Source: a virus. From it: DNA of 57,509 nt. Both the position numbers and the translations under genes were made by a program. Under the pieces are notes generated by a model. That model saw nothing but the letters and a program-made list of their open reading frames with translations, did no database searches and was not told where the DNA came from. This document shows, piece by piece, positions 7,849 through 17,011 of the stretch. The stretch is taken from positions 1-57,509 of the IMG/VR virus record IMGVR_UViG_3300028840_002812, one strand, 5' to 3'. The stretch's first letter is position 1. Every line of letters starts with the position of its first letter.

Positions 7849-8241
7849 TTAGCTACTTCTATAAAGCTTCTCTAGGATCTCTTTAGCATCATTTACATTA
7901 GAAATATAACCCATTCCTCTATTAAGTTTTGTTTGATCAATATCTTTTTTATTTGATTGGCGAATGTAAGATTGGTGCATTACTATCATTTCTATATCTG
8001 AAGATTCTGACATTGTTAAGACATCTTCAAGATTAAGAATAAACATATCATCTGTTGTAGTTTTTAACCAAGGTTCTATTTTATATCCTTCTAACCCTAA
8101 TCTTCCCTTTACTTCTGTTATGATAATAGGATTAAAAACAATTAACAAGATTTTATCGTCTTCTTCAGAAACTGCTACTTTAGCAAATATTTCTTCCCCA
8201 TTCTTCAATTTGATGGTTGAGTAAAAATCATCTTCTGTCAT
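7849..8241 (-). CDS. Conserved cyanophage-type hypothetical protein (130 aa)
   Basis: A 130-residue protein starting MTEDDFYSTIKLKNGEEIFA. The N-terminal half looks like a small beta-barrel (short alternating strands: STIKLKNGEEIFAKVAVSE, then KILLIVFNPIIITEV), followed by an MFILNLEDVLTMSESSDIEM segment. The pattern recalls Sm/LSm-like folds, but this is only a guess from strand spacing. It overlaps the 3' end of uvsW by 14 bases and so is in the uvsW transcript. Proteins of this kind occupy the same place beside uvsW in cyanophages, as I remember them. Function unknown. Confidence 0.75.
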   Translation of the reverse strand: MTEDDFYSTIKLKNGEEIFAKVAVSEEDDKILLIVFNPIIITEVKGRLGLEGYKIEPWLKTTTDDMFILNLEDVLTMSESSDIEMIVMHQSYIRQSNKKDIDQTKLNRGMGYISNVNDAKEILEKLYRSS

Positions 8242-9703
8242 TTGTTTTTAAATTAATTGTAATAATTTCGTAATTAAAGTTCTCTTCGTTATATATTTTG
8301 ATGCGTTCAATGAGGTGATTTAAAGTATAATTTTTTCTTGAGTTAGAAGTGCAATCATCAGCAATATCATAAAGAGTTGCTTTTACTTTATCTTTTCCTT
8401 TTCTGAGGACTCTTCCGATGGATTGGAGATTTCGTATTCTTGATTTACTTGGTGAAGCAAATATAACATTATGAAGATTTCTAATATTGATGCCAGTGGA
8501 AAAAGTACCGTAGGAAGCAACAATGATTGCATTTGTTTCTCTCTCTGTAATTTCTCTAGCTAACTCTCTTTCTTCAGTATCAACACCACCATGAATAAAG
8601 AATACTTTACGATCACCTCGCTTATTAGTATTTATCTGTTCAAAAAGTATTGCTCCGTGTGTTTCTACACGACTATAAAGAACCAGAGTGTTTCCTTTTA
8701 AATCTAAAGAAAGATTTGTAATGAACTTATTTCGTTTTTCATGAGAGATTAAATACTGTATCTCATCTTCATAAGTCTCAAATCTTTGTGGTGAATGTTT
8801 AAGAACAATACAACGTATATCTAATTGAGAAAGATGTCCTTGTTTCATCAATTCATCAGTCTTAGTGACTTTATATGATGGTCCAAACAATCCTTCTAAA
8901 ACCCATTTATGTGTTTGAGTTCCATCAAGTGTTCCAGTAAATCCAAATCTATATTTTGCGTGATGAAGTTTAGTCATTATTTCTATCAATGACTTGCTTT
9001 TAAATAAATGTGCTTCATCGCCTATAATTACATTATATTCCTCAAAGAATGAGCGTTCTAATTTGTATACTGATTGCCATGTTGTAATCGTAACTGGATG
9101 TTCGTTTGTCTTTTCTCTTCCAAAATAAATTCGGTGGCAGTATGTCTCAGCATCCCAACTATAATCCTCAAAATCCTTATACATCTGCTCTACTAGCGAT
9201 GTCGTCGGAACAACTAAAAGAATTTTTTGCCCTTTATCTATATAATATCTCACTATTGAATAAATCATCAGAGATTTGCCTGAGGCAGTTGGTGATATCA
9301 ATAACTTTCGGTTGTGTCTTAGAGCATCATATACTCCCTCTATTTGATATTGACGAGGAGTATGAGAGCAAATAGATTGCATGTAATCTTTTACACCTTC
9401 AAAAGATATACCTTCGTTTATTTCAAATGGTAATCCGTAGAATTTATTTTCTTTAAATTCGTATGTATAATTGTGAAGTTTTAATTTATCAACAATCTTA
9501 TCTAATAATCCAATATAAATTTCTCCAGTATGAGTACTGAGTAGTCTAATTTTTCCATCCCAGTGTCTGCTTCTATACTGGGACATAAATTTTGCAGACT
9601 CTACTTCGAAAGTAAAGTATGGTTGAAGTTCATGTAAAATATGTGGGTCGCAGTTTAATTTTAAATGAACTTCGTTTTTCTTTTCAATTACTACATCTCT
9701 CAT
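8228..9703 (-). CDS. uvsW: UvsW RNA-DNA/DNA helicase
   Basis: This 491-residue superfamily 2 helicase has an N-terminal substrate domain, motif I SPTASGKS near residue 137, the Walker B GDEAH near 227, motif III FGFTGT and motif VI QSIGRVLRKGKDK near the C-terminus. T4 UvsW (about 503 residues) unwinds R-loops and branched DNA, switches off origin-dependent replication and promotes the change to recombination-dependent replication. It follows uvsY and precedes gp55. A GATAAATA late-like box lies about 18 bases upstream. Confidence 0.94.
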   Translation of the reverse strand: MRDVVIEKKNEVHLKLNCDPHILHELQPYFTFEVESAKFMSQYRSRHWDGKIRLLSTHTGEIYIGLLDKIVDKLKLHNYTYEFKENKFYGLPFEINEGISFEGVKDYMQSICSHTPRQYQIEGVYDALRHNRKLLISPTASGKSLMIYSIVRYYIDKGQKILLVVPTTSLVEQMYKDFEDYSWDAETYCHRIYFGREKTNEHPVTITTWQSVYKLERSFFEEYNVIIGDEAHLFKSKSLIEIMTKLHHAKYRFGFTGTLDGTQTHKWVLEGLFGPSYKVTKTDELMKQGHLSQLDIRCIVLKHSPQRFETYEDEIQYLISHEKRNKFITNLSLDLKGNTLVLYSRVETHGAILFEQINTNKRGDRKVFFIHGGVDTEERELAREITERETNAIIVASYGTFSTGINIRNLHNVIFASPSKSRIRNLQSIGRVLRKGKDKVKATLYDIADDCTSNSRKNYTLNHLIERIKIYNEENFNYEIITINLKTNDRR

Positions 9704-9730
9704 AGTATTATAATCACTATGAGTATTTAT

Positions 9731-10168
9731 CTACCCTAAACCAGAAGTAAACTTCATAAAATCAATAGCATTTTTAATTTGGTAGTTTCTTTGAAATAGT
9801 TGCTTTAAAATACTATCAATATAAGACAGTATTACTTCATAATATTCAACTTTTAAAGAAATTTGTGATAATTTTTCATCAGAATCCATATACCCTTGAA
9901 GTGTTTCTTTATCTCTGATTTTTTTCGGAAATGGATTTTCTATATAGACGGTAGGATCTGCTTTTCCCGTAAAGTATTCGTATTTTTGGTGCCTTATATT
10001 TTTTTTCTGTTGTTCTGCTTTTTTCTTTAATAAAAGTGTGTTATTATATAAATCAAAATATTTTGCATGAAGAATCGAAATATTTAGGGATTCTGTGTGA
10101 AGATTATCGATATCAATAATAGAATCTTTTTCCCACATTTTCTGAATTACATCAAGATCAAAACTCAT
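9731..10168 (-). CDS. uvsY: UvsY recombination mediator
   Basis: A 145-residue mostly helical, charged protein (T4 UvsY is 137). It opens MSFDLDVIQKMWEKDSIIDI and has a KARLDYYSG-like segment (HQKYEYFTGKADP) around residues 61-73 and a C-terminal helix ending NYQIKNAIDFMKF. UvsY loads the UvsX recombinase onto gp32-coated single-stranded DNA. Position directly before uvsW, and a four-base overlap with the preceding tail gene, support the call. Sequence similarity to T4 is low, so length, pattern and synteny carry the assignment. Confidence 0.85.
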   Translation of the reverse strand: MSFDLDVIQKMWEKDSIIDIDNLHTESLNISILHAKYFDLYNNTLLLKKKAEQQKKNIRHQKYEYFTGKADPTVYIENPFPKKIRDKETLQGYMDSDEKLSQISLKVEYYEVILSYIDSILKQLFQRNYQIKNAIDFMKFTSGLG

Positions 10169-10713
10169 AAAGGATTTCCGCTCAAATCTACTATATTGTA
10201 AATAGTATACTTGAAACTTACATCTGATGTAAAGTATTGAATATCAGAATCTGTCGCATCAAAAGTCATAGTAGAAAGAGTGTATGGGAAAAGATCTTTG
10301 AAAGATACTTGAAAATTTGGAAGTTGACTACTCGTTAATACTTGTAAAGTTCCATCAGAATAAATGTCTTGTTTACTTTGTACGAATTTTGATCTTATTG
10401 ATTCCGATTGTTCTAATTCTGCAAATTGACTTAATTGCTCAGGAAATCCAAGACCTCTTATCCAGTTTTGAATTTCCATATAATTTTCCAGATTTTCATC
10501 CACTAAAAATCTCAAATTTAAATCGCCAAATTCAATGATATCACCTGGAGTCGGCAACATTTTAGTATACGATGGTTGAATTGCGACTCCAAGATTTAGA
10601 TCTGGAATATTTGCTTGATTGCAAAAGAAAGCAACTTTGGGAGTTCTTGTTAAAGTAAATTTAAATCCTGTTGGGGATAAGAAGTTTCTATTCTCTATCT
10701 GTCCTGCGGTCAT
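10165..10713 (-). CDS. Tail-tube-fold protein, possibly gp3-like tail completion protein
   Basis: A 182-residue protein with the sequence style of contractile-tail tube proteins: an N-terminal strand with FKFTLTRTPKVAFFCNQANIPD, a PGDIIEFGDLNLRFLVDE core, a NYMEIQNWIRGLGFPE helix and a final SFKYTIYNIV strand. This core pattern is shared by tube-related proteins such as gp19, gp48 and gp54. It lies between gp23 and uvsY. In related phages I recall a protein at this place being called gp3 (tail completion and sheath stabilizer), but I cannot confirm that name. A tail role is well supported; the exact one is not. Confidence 0.65.
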   Translation of the reverse strand: MTAGQIENRNFLSPTGFKFTLTRTPKVAFFCNQANIPDLNLGVAIQPSYTKMLPTPGDIIEFGDLNLRFLVDENLENYMEIQNWIRGLGFPEQLSQFAELEQSESIRSKFVQSKQDIYSDGTLQVLTSSQLPNFQVSFKDLFPYTLSTMTFDATDSDIQYFTSDVSFKYTIYNIVDLSGNPL

Positions 10714-10736
10714 TATTTTTTTTTAAGTATTTAGAT

Positions 10737-10766
10737 AAAAAAAAGAGGACCTTTTTGAGGTCCTCT
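10737..10766 (-). terminator. Rho-independent terminator after gp23
   Basis: On the minus strand AGAGGACC, a 7-base loop, GGTCCTCT and a run of eight T form a perfect 8-bp stem 20 bases past the gp23 stop. It would isolate the very highly expressed capsid gene from the tail-tube-like gene and uvsY. Confidence 0.88.
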
Positions 10767-10785
10767 GATAAATCTTCTGTAAGAT

Positions 10786-12207
10786 TCACATAAGATTTTT
10801 GACTTGTACTCTTCTATAGTAACGATTAGAATTAACTTGAAGGCGACCTAGACCCTGATCAGTTCCTTCTGCGAATGGATTAGCAATAAGACCATAACGA
10901 GTCTTAAATCCAATTTTTGGTTGGAAAGAGTTCTCACCAACGGCACGGACCATTTGGAGAGGAACATAGGGGCAGTAGAAGAGTCCAGCGTCATAAGGTG
11001 AAGAACCCTTATAACCGACGACATAATACTGATTACCTGGAGTGCCATTAGCAGCAGTTAGGTTAGCAGAATATGGGTCAATATAAACGCGGAACTTACC
11101 CATTAAAGTACCAGCAAAGGTGTTGCCAGTATCATCAACGTTTAGGTTAGCGTTAAGCGCGGGGGTGTAATCAAGAACACCAGCCATTGTTAGTGCTGAA
11201 GCAACGTCAGCAGAGCACATAACAATATTGCCCTTTCCTCTACGAGTTCTTTGTGCGATTGCGTTAGCATCACGCTCGATTTGGAAAAGAAGACCCTTGA
11301 ACTTCTCAACTGACCAACGACCGTTGGAGTCAACGTCGAGGTCGAAGATACCGGGAGTTGCAACGTTCTGAACAGCACCCTGTTCGGCAACCTTGTAGAT
11401 GGTACGAATAACTTCGCGGTTGATTTCTGCAAGAATCTCAGTTGAGAGAATGTTTGCTAATTCCGCTTCGGCATTCAGACCGTGAATTGCTTTGAGGTCT
11501 TGAGCGAGCTCGAGTGAATACTCAGCTTTCAAGGCACGGGACTTAGCAGTAACAGTGACTTTCTCAATTGAGAATGCCATCTGATTGAAAGCATCAGCGC
11601 CATCACCTTGGAGGTTTTCTGCATCACCAGTGACCATTCCTTGGCCAGTGCTATATGCAAGTTGGTCGCCAGCGCCACCAACGGGATTAAGTACTCCAGG
11701 ATTTGTACCATCCTGAGAAGTAGTACCCATACCAGAAGTAACTGAACTAAATCCTGCAGTTTTATTGAATCCTGCACTTTGTCCAGAGAATGCTGTATCT
11801 ACTTCATTGAAGAATGTTTCATTACCGCTCTGGTTGGTATAACGTGAGCGCATTGCAAAAATGAGTCCAGTAGGACCACTCATTGGTTGAACCCCAGCAA
11901 GGTCATAAGCGACCAGGTTGGGCATTGAACGTCTGATTAAAGAAATCAGAACGGGGTCAAAACCTGCGGTAGGTCCGCCAGCAGCGGAACTGCCACTAAA
12001 TCCACCAGTTCCTGTGGAATTAGTGGGTGATTCCATCAGGTTGGTGATACCACCTGAGTTAAATGCGGATTCTTCTCTTAAAAATCTTTCTTGGTTTTCT
12101 AACAGGACAGCGGTGACAGCTCTACGATGAGAATCTTTGATTGAATCAAGACCCTGATAGTCTAAAAGAGGTGCCCACTTTTCCTGCAGATGCTCGGAAT
12201 TGAACAT
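10786..12207 (-). CDS. 23: gp23 major capsid protein
   Basis: A 473-residue HK97-fold capsid protein (T4 gp23 is 521). It begins MFNSEHLQEKWAPLLDYQGL and has the typical gp23 phrases SLIRRSMPNLVAYDLAGVQPM near residues 89-109, a long inserted Gly/Thr/Ser-rich region, and SRALKAEYSLELAQDLKAIH near 226-246. In T4 the first about 65 residues are removed by the gp21 protease; here a similar N-terminal propeptide seems present, with gp21 encoded close by. It follows gp22 and ends at a strong terminator. Confidence 0.96.
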   Translation of the reverse strand: MFNSEHLQEKWAPLLDYQGLDSIKDSHRRAVTAVLLENQERFLREESAFNSGGITNLMESPTNSTGTGGFSGSSAAGGPTAGFDPVLISLIRRSMPNLVAYDLAGVQPMSGPTGLIFAMRSRYTNQSGNETFFNEVDTAFSGQSAGFNKTAGFSSVTSGMGTTSQDGTNPGVLNPVGGAGDQLAYSTGQGMVTGDAENLQGDGADAFNQMAFSIEKVTVTAKSRALKAEYSLELAQDLKAIHGLNAEAELANILSTEILAEINREVIRTIYKVAEQGAVQNVATPGIFDLDVDSNGRWSVEKFKGLLFQIERDANAIAQRTRRGKGNIVMCSADVASALTMAGVLDYTPALNANLNVDDTGNTFAGTLMGKFRVYIDPYSANLTAANGTPGNQYYVVGYKGSSPYDAGLFYCPYVPLQMVRAVGENSFQPKIGFKTRYGLIANPFAEGTDQGLGRLQVNSNRYYRRVQVKNLM

Positions 12208-12261
12208 TTGCGTTTACCTTTTGTTAAGTGTTTGTTTTGGTTTGAATTATATTAAATTCAA

Positions 12262-13425
12262 TTATTTGCTGAATGCTGAAAGAGTCTTAAGATAACTAGC
12301 CATTGGACCAGAAATAGTTTCTGGAGCACTGTCTACGCCCTCGGACAAAGTTTCAGTTCTTGCAGATGGAGAAATTGTTCTTGAAGGAAAATATGATTCC
12401 CTCAAAGTCTCCAGTTTTTCACGATATTCTACTTCACTTTCAAACTCAACACTTTCGGCAAGTGAAGCGAGCTTGTCTTTCTGAGTAGCCGCAAGACCAT
12501 CAGATACTTGTTCAAAGATTCCGTCAGCAACCGACTCTGAGAGACGCTTGTTGAGTGAAACGTTTTTCTCAATTTGCTCGTTGAGTTTTGTCTCCATTTC
12601 ATCAAGTTTTTCTACCATATTCTCAAGTACATCATATTTTTCTTCAGGGATTGATACATAATGTTCTTCAAAAAGACCTTTCATTCCTTGGAGGAATGAT
12701 TCAGTCATTTCAGTCTTAAGACCTTGTTCGATGACGAGTGCATTTTCTTGAATCCACTCATCAGCAACATACTCAAGATATGCGTCTACACGTTCCGCAA
12801 GTTCAGTCTTAATTTCTTCGACTTCTTCTGCAAGAACATTGGCATATTGAACTTCGAGAGTTTCTTTAATTTCAGAAATTTTAGATCTAAGAGCAGCTTC
12901 AAAGATGGTACGTGCTTTTACTTGAAACTCTTCAGATAGTTCTTCGCCTTCTAGGAGAGCATTAACATCTTCATCAATGTTAAACTCTTCCTTCATTTCA
13001 TCATCTTCTTCTTCATCTTCATCACCATCTTCTTCATCTTCTTTGTCTTCATCAGATTTTTCTTTTTCTTTTTCGTGTTTCGCTTCTACAATTTCATCCT
13101 CAGTCTCCTCTTCAATTAGATCCTCATCATCTAATTCTTCCTCTTCCTTCATACCCTTCATAGGATCTGCTGCTTTTGCACCCTTATTAACAACATCTTT
13201 TACTTGCTTAAGAGTTGCGCCGGGGGTTTTAAGTTTTGCCGAGTCATCATCGGTTTTATAATTTTCAGGTGTTGGACCACCTAAATCTTCCCAACTAGCA
13301 GTTTGGCCGTCTGGAATATTTCCAGATAGTTTGGGCATTGAATCCGCTGCTTTTGCGTTTGCATTGACAGCAGTTCGGGATTGCTTTGTGCCTACTTCCA
13401 TTTCTTGTAAATCTCCACGAGACAT
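12262..13425 (-). CDS. 22: gp22 prohead core scaffold protein
   Basis: A 387-residue, very acidic and mostly helical protein. The stretch at about residues 95-150 is almost entirely Glu, Asp and Lys, followed by long coiled-coil-like helices. It forms the inner core of the prohead and is cleaved by gp21 before DNA packaging. It is longer than T4 gp22 (269), mainly because of the acidic region and an extra N-terminal part with repeated KAADSM/KAADPM motifs. Position between gp21 and gp23 is the T4 order. A TATAAATA box lies 38 bases upstream. Confidence 0.9.
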   Translation of the reverse strand: MSRGDLQEMEVGTKQSRTAVNANAKAADSMPKLSGNIPDGQTASWEDLGGPTPENYKTDDDSAKLKTPGATLKQVKDVVNKGAKAADPMKGMKEEEELDDEDLIEEETEDEIVEAKHEKEKEKSDEDKEDEEDGDEDEEEDDEMKEEFNIDEDVNALLEGEELSEEFQVKARTIFEAALRSKISEIKETLEVQYANVLAEEVEEIKTELAERVDAYLEYVADEWIQENALVIEQGLKTEMTESFLQGMKGLFEEHYVSIPEEKYDVLENMVEKLDEMETKLNEQIEKNVSLNKRLSESVADGIFEQVSDGLAATQKDKLASLAESVEFESEVEYREKLETLRESYFPSRTISPSARTETLSEGVDSAPETISGPMASYLKTLSAFSK

Positions 13426-13462
13426 TTGAACTCTCCGTTTAACCTTTGTTATTAACTATATT

Positions 13463-13470
13463 TATTTATA
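13463..13470 (-). promoter_or_regulatory. T4-type late promoter box before gp22
   Basis: TATAAATA on the minus strand, 38 bases upstream of the gp22 ATG, in the short gap after gp21. It could give high expression of gp22 and gp23. Confidence 0.7.
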
Positions 13471-13480
13471 ATTAAATAAA

Positions 13481-14128
13481 TTACAATGAATTTAAGAACT
13501 CATTGAATAATGATAACTTATACTCTTCAAGAACATTTTGATTGACCATAGTATTTATTTTACTTTTAGTATTTTCAATTAACCAATCATTTCTTGAAGC
13601 ATCGTAAATCCATTCAACACCTTCCATAATTCCCTGAACGAATGCATCAGGTGCAGATGGATCGGCAACAATATCTGCAGCAGTAGCAAGCATAAAATCT
13701 TCACCAACTTCTTTATATCCATTACGATTTTCTCTAAGGGAACCAATACCCCGAGAAGAAACACCGAGGCATACACCGGAATTTAAAAGTGATTCTGCAA
13801 TTTTACCCATAGGAGTTGGTAAGATTTGTGCTTTTCCTATAAAATTATTTCCCTCTTGATGAAGAGAAACAATTCTATGAGAAACGCGATCCAAATTTAC
13901 TGTTGGTCCATCGGGGTGTCCTAGTTCTCCTAGAGCACGGCCCCTATCCACATATTGTTCAGTATATCTCTTTACTTCTCTTTCCATAATCGCCATCGGA
14001 TACATACGTCCATTACGATTTACGCATTCTGCTTGTAAAAAGGGTCCGGTAATATAGAGTTGCTTGCTTTTCCCAACCCCTTCAGTAATGACTTTTACTG
14101 ATTCAATTTCTTCGGTGATGAGTTTCAT
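13481..14128 (-). CDS. 21: gp21 prohead core protease
   Basis: A 215-residue serine protease of the phage prohead/herpes assemblin type (T4 gp21 is 212). The catalytic His lies in GELGHPDGP (near residue 70) and the Ser in LGVSSRGIGSL (near 124). N-terminal sequence MKLITEEIESVKVITEG and the NGRMYP segment are typical for this family. It matures the head by cleaving gp22, gp23 and other core proteins. It sits directly upstream of gp22, as in T4. Confidence 0.95.
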   Translation of the reverse strand: MKLITEEIESVKVITEGVGKSKQLYITGPFLQAECVNRNGRMYPMAIMEREVKRYTEQYVDRGRALGELGHPDGPTVNLDRVSHRIVSLHQEGNNFIGKAQILPTPMGKIAESLLNSGVCLGVSSRGIGSLRENRNGYKEVGEDFMLATAADIVADPSAPDAFVQGIMEGVEWIYDASRNDWLIENTKSKINTMVNQNVLEEYKLSLFNEFLNSL

Positions 14129-14133
14129 TTTTC

Positions 14134-14400
14134 TTAGTTGGTAAATCCTACTTTTGACGCTTTAATTGCTGCGGATGTCCAAATAACATCAGTTGGAAGT
14201 TTCTCTAAAAACTCAACTGAATTTGCTGGCATTGAAAAATAATTTGTAGTTGCGGCACCAACAATTGTTGAAACTCCGACAGTAACAATACTAGAAGTGC
14301 TATTATGGAGTCTTACGCAGGTAGAATTAGAAATACTAGATGCTAGACCAGCAGATGTTCCCGTATCAACTTCAGTTTCAATTATTTTTGTTCTTTGCAT
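14134..14400 (-). CDS. Small conserved hypothetical head-region protein (88 aa)
   Basis: An 88-residue protein starting MQRTKIIETEVDTGTSAGLA, rich in Ser, Thr, Val and Asn, with short predicted beta strands (CVRLHNSTSSIVTVGVS). It ends five bases before the gp21 ATG. In T4 this position holds gp68, but this sequence is not charged and helical like a core protein. The beta-rich pattern suggests a small virion decoration or structural protein, which is inference. Not recognised beyond that. Confidence 0.65.
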   Translation of the reverse strand: MQRTKIIETEVDTGTSAGLASSISNSTCVRLHNSTSSIVTVGVSTIVGAATTNYFSMPANSVEFLEKLPTDVIWTSAAIKASKVGFTN

Positions 14401-14490
14401 TGTATGAAAGATTATTATTAGTTATTTATTATTTCTTATAATTCATCTTTAAACTTCAATATAACAAAAACGGAAGTATACGTACAATTA

Positions 14491-14658
14491 CTATTCTTCG
14501 TAAGTTTCTTCTACCCCATTATCAAATAAAGAGTTCGCAACTTCCGGACGAAAACTGTCGATTTTTTCGGATGCTTTTGCAAAGAGAAGATCTTTAATTT
14601 TATCACTAATCTGCGAAGGAGATTCGTCAGTAGCAATCATATCCATTAAATCATCCAT
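14491..14658 (-). CDS. 67: gp67-like prohead core peptide precursor (55 aa)
   Basis: A 55-residue acidic protein starting MDDLMDMIATDESPSQISDK and ending in an acidic tail (NGVEETYEE). It lies between portal gp20 and gp21, where T4 has gp67, the precursor of the internal peptide of the prohead core. The phrase IKDLLFAKASEKIDSFRP is similar to core proteins I recall from cyanophages at this place. T4 gp67 is 80 residues, so this is a short form. A TATAAATA box lies 29 bases upstream. Call rests on position, charge and pattern. Confidence 0.75.
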   Translation of the reverse strand: MDDLMDMIATDESPSQISDKIKDLLFAKASEKIDSFRPEVANSLFDNGVEETYEE

Positions 14659-14686
14659 TATTATATACCAGATTGATAATCGTCAT

Positions 14687-14694
14687 TATTTATA
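14687..14694 (-). promoter_or_regulatory. T4-type late promoter box before the gp67-like gene
   Basis: TATAAATA on the minus strand, overlapping the gp20 stop and 29 bases upstream of the ATG at 14658. Confidence 0.65.
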
Positions 14695-16378
14695 TTTCCC
14701 CACCCTTGGGCATTTCTACTGCTTTAGTGTCTACTTGAGTTGCTTTTACATCTGTTCTCAAATCTGGTTCCATTACTGGTTGCCCAAGATTCATTTGTGC
14801 ATTTGGATCCATAGGCATACCTGTTGCCGGATCTACAGGAATGCTTGGATCTGGAATAATACCATCTTTAATTTCTTTTTTAATAATAGTATCTTGTTCG
14901 ATGATTTCGATATCAGTTTGCCTAAGAATTTTACGTCTCACATAATCTTGGGAAAAATACTTACCAATATAAGGTTCTGCGACTTGAACCATATTTAATC
15001 TCTCATTGAGCAACTCTGCATCTTTAAGTTCCGCAAAGTGATTATCATATAGAAAATCGTATTGGATATGTTCATCCATTATTCTCCAATCTTCTGGTGT
15101 AATAATGTTCTTGAGAATTAGTTGAGTTCTTAACATATCACTAAACATTGCCGAGAATCTTTTCCTCAGACGAGAAACAAATTTACTGAACTTAACTTCA
15201 TCACGAAGAATTTCTGAAGATCTGCCAAGATTAAAACCACCTTCCCCATCCATTCTTGAAGGTGGGACGTTTAATGAACTGTAAAGTTTTTTCTTGAAAT
15301 ATTCAATGTCTGTGATTTCTCCAAGATTTTGCCCACCAGGAAGAGTTGTAATTTCTGTTCCACGACCACCTTCTCTCCGTGGAAGCCAAAAATCTTCGAG
15401 CATACTCATAAATTTTTTATCGTCACGAATCTCCCCAGTATTTGCATCATAGACAAGTTTGTTACGATAACGCATCATAACATCACGAAGATATTGTTCT
15501 GCTTTTACTTTGGGCAAGTTTCCTACGTCAATATAAAAAATTCTGCGTTCCGGTGCTCTTGATAGGCGATAGATAACCAAAGAATCTTCAATCATTCGTA
15601 ATTGGTTGAGTGATTTGATTGCTTTATGTAAATAAGAAAGAGTTGATCCCTTATTTCTATCTACAAGACCTGATGTGCAATATGTAATGGAATCTTTTGT
15701 CATTCTGATTCCAGAATTTGAACCACCAAGAGATCCAGGAGATGGAGTTCCTGTTGGATAACTCATTTTTGGTTCATAAATAAAATATTCTTCAATTTCA
15801 GGAAAATCATAATCCATAGGATTATCGATCATTCTATTTGAAATTTTATATTTGTCCGAATCTTTTTTTCTTGCTTGACGAACATATCTCATCTTCATCG
15901 CATCGATGTATCTTAATTCTTGTATTCCTACCTCAGGTTTTTTAAGATCTACAACTTTATGATAGTAAAGTCTACCATCAACATACCAATTTCTATAAAT
16001 TTCGTGGGATTTTTTATCAAAGTCTAAAAGTTCTAGGATATATTTAAATTCTTCTCTTATTTTTTTCTTAATACCGTCACTTGCACTTAGATTATCTAAA
16101 TCAATTTGAACAGGACTGTCATTGGTATCTGATACAATAGCCTCATTTACAATATCTTCTATAGCACTATCACATTCCGGATGTAGTGCCATTTCACGAT
16201 ATCTTTTGATTAAATCAAATTCTGTTCTGTAAACACCTTCAATATCTACATAGGATCCGAAAAAACCACTGGTCAAATAATGATCAACCCCGTCCTCCTT
16301 ATTCGGAGGGACGGGGGAAACCACACCTTTAGATAATTCTTCAGTATCTTCAATAGAAAAACCAAATAGTTTTGCCAT
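14690..16378 (-). CDS. 20: gp20 portal vertex protein
   Basis: A 562-residue portal protein (T4 gp20 is 524). Recognisable conserved phrases include VDHYLTSGFFGSYVDIEG, HPECDSAIEDIVNEAIV near residue 78, RLSRAPERRIFYIDVGNLP near 270 and PREGGRGTEI-type text (LPRREGGRGTEITTLPGG) near 336. It forms the dodecameric ring through which DNA is packaged and to which the neck binds. The C-terminal tail is Pro/Asp/Met-rich (DPATGMPMDPNAQM), a common variable end. It is followed by the core and protease genes as in T4. Confidence 0.96.
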   Translation of the reverse strand: MAKLFGFSIEDTEELSKGVVSPVPPNKEDGVDHYLTSGFFGSYVDIEGVYRTEFDLIKRYREMALHPECDSAIEDIVNEAIVSDTNDSPVQIDLDNLSASDGIKKKIREEFKYILELLDFDKKSHEIYRNWYVDGRLYYHKVVDLKKPEVGIQELRYIDAMKMRYVRQARKKDSDKYKISNRMIDNPMDYDFPEIEEYFIYEPKMSYPTGTPSPGSLGGSNSGIRMTKDSITYCTSGLVDRNKGSTLSYLHKAIKSLNQLRMIEDSLVIYRLSRAPERRIFYIDVGNLPKVKAEQYLRDVMMRYRNKLVYDANTGEIRDDKKFMSMLEDFWLPRREGGRGTEITTLPGGQNLGEITDIEYFKKKLYSSLNVPPSRMDGEGGFNLGRSSEILRDEVKFSKFVSRLRKRFSAMFSDMLRTQLILKNIITPEDWRIMDEHIQYDFLYDNHFAELKDAELLNERLNMVQVAEPYIGKYFSQDYVRRKILRQTDIEIIEQDTIIKKEIKDGIIPDPSIPVDPATGMPMDPNAQMNLGQPVMEPDLRTDVKATQVDTKAVEMPKGGEI

Positions 16379-16411
16379 AATTTATTTTATGTTTAATCTT
16401 TAGACTATTTA

Positions 16412-16978
16412 TTATGCTTCTTCGGTAGAGGGTGTCCAATATTGAACTTGAAATTCTACCGTAAATTCTTCGATAGTATCGGAAGAATCATAAGAAAGAT
16501 CAATTGCTGCAATATTTGTTGGAAAAATGTCAAAAAACTTATATGTTGCTGCAGTTTCCAATCCATTACCAACCGACGTATTTTTGCCTGTTGTACTAGA
16601 ACCTCTTCTAAATTGTTTAACGAAAGCATCACACATATAATCTGATGGGTCAGTAGCACCACTACCATCAGCATATTGTCCTATGGATTGCATCCAGAGT
16701 TCCATGGCATCCCTGATAAGGAAGTCTTGGTCGTTAATAACAGTAATTGTCCAAGTATCAAATGTACGATCACCTGCAACCTTAAAAATCCTTCCTCTGA
16801 AAGGAACATCGATTGACGCAATATTTGATGCGGGAAGTGCGGCAGATTTACACAAGATTGGAAAATTATTTGTGAGATTTACTCCAGCTGGTGGTGCTGG
16901 GATTGACACCTCAAATAAATTGGGGCGAGCGCCACCACCAATGAGTGCTGATTTAAAATCTTGAATAGAGTGTGGCAT
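16412..16978 (-). CDS. 19: gp19 tail tube protein
   Basis: A 188-residue tube subunit (T4 gp19 is 163). It contains ARPNLFEVSIP at residues 17-27, the FKVAGDRTFDTWTITVINDQD segment near 65-86 that matches T4 gp19 closely, and a final EEFTVEFQVQYWTP strand. Stacked hexamers form the inner tube of the contractile tail. It lies 33 bases after the gp18 stop. Confidence 0.95.
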   Translation of the reverse strand: MPHSIQDFKSALIGGGARPNLFEVSIPAPPAGVNLTNNFPILCKSAALPASNIASIDVPFRGRIFKVAGDRTFDTWTITVINDQDFLIRDAMELWMQSIGQYADGSGATDPSDYMCDAFVKQFRRGSSTTGKNTSVGNGLETAATYKFFDIFPTNIAAIDLSYDSSDTIEEFTVEFQVQYWTPSTEEA

Positions 16979-17011
16979 TTTTTAATTCCTCCTAGGTGTT
17001 TTAAATTAATA

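Noticed and set aside
13000-13261. Plus-strand frame made almost entirely of Ser codons across gp22
   Set aside because: It is the reverse of the Glu/Asp-rich stretch of gp22 (gaa/gat read backward gives Ser/Phe codons). No start signal and no protein-like pattern.
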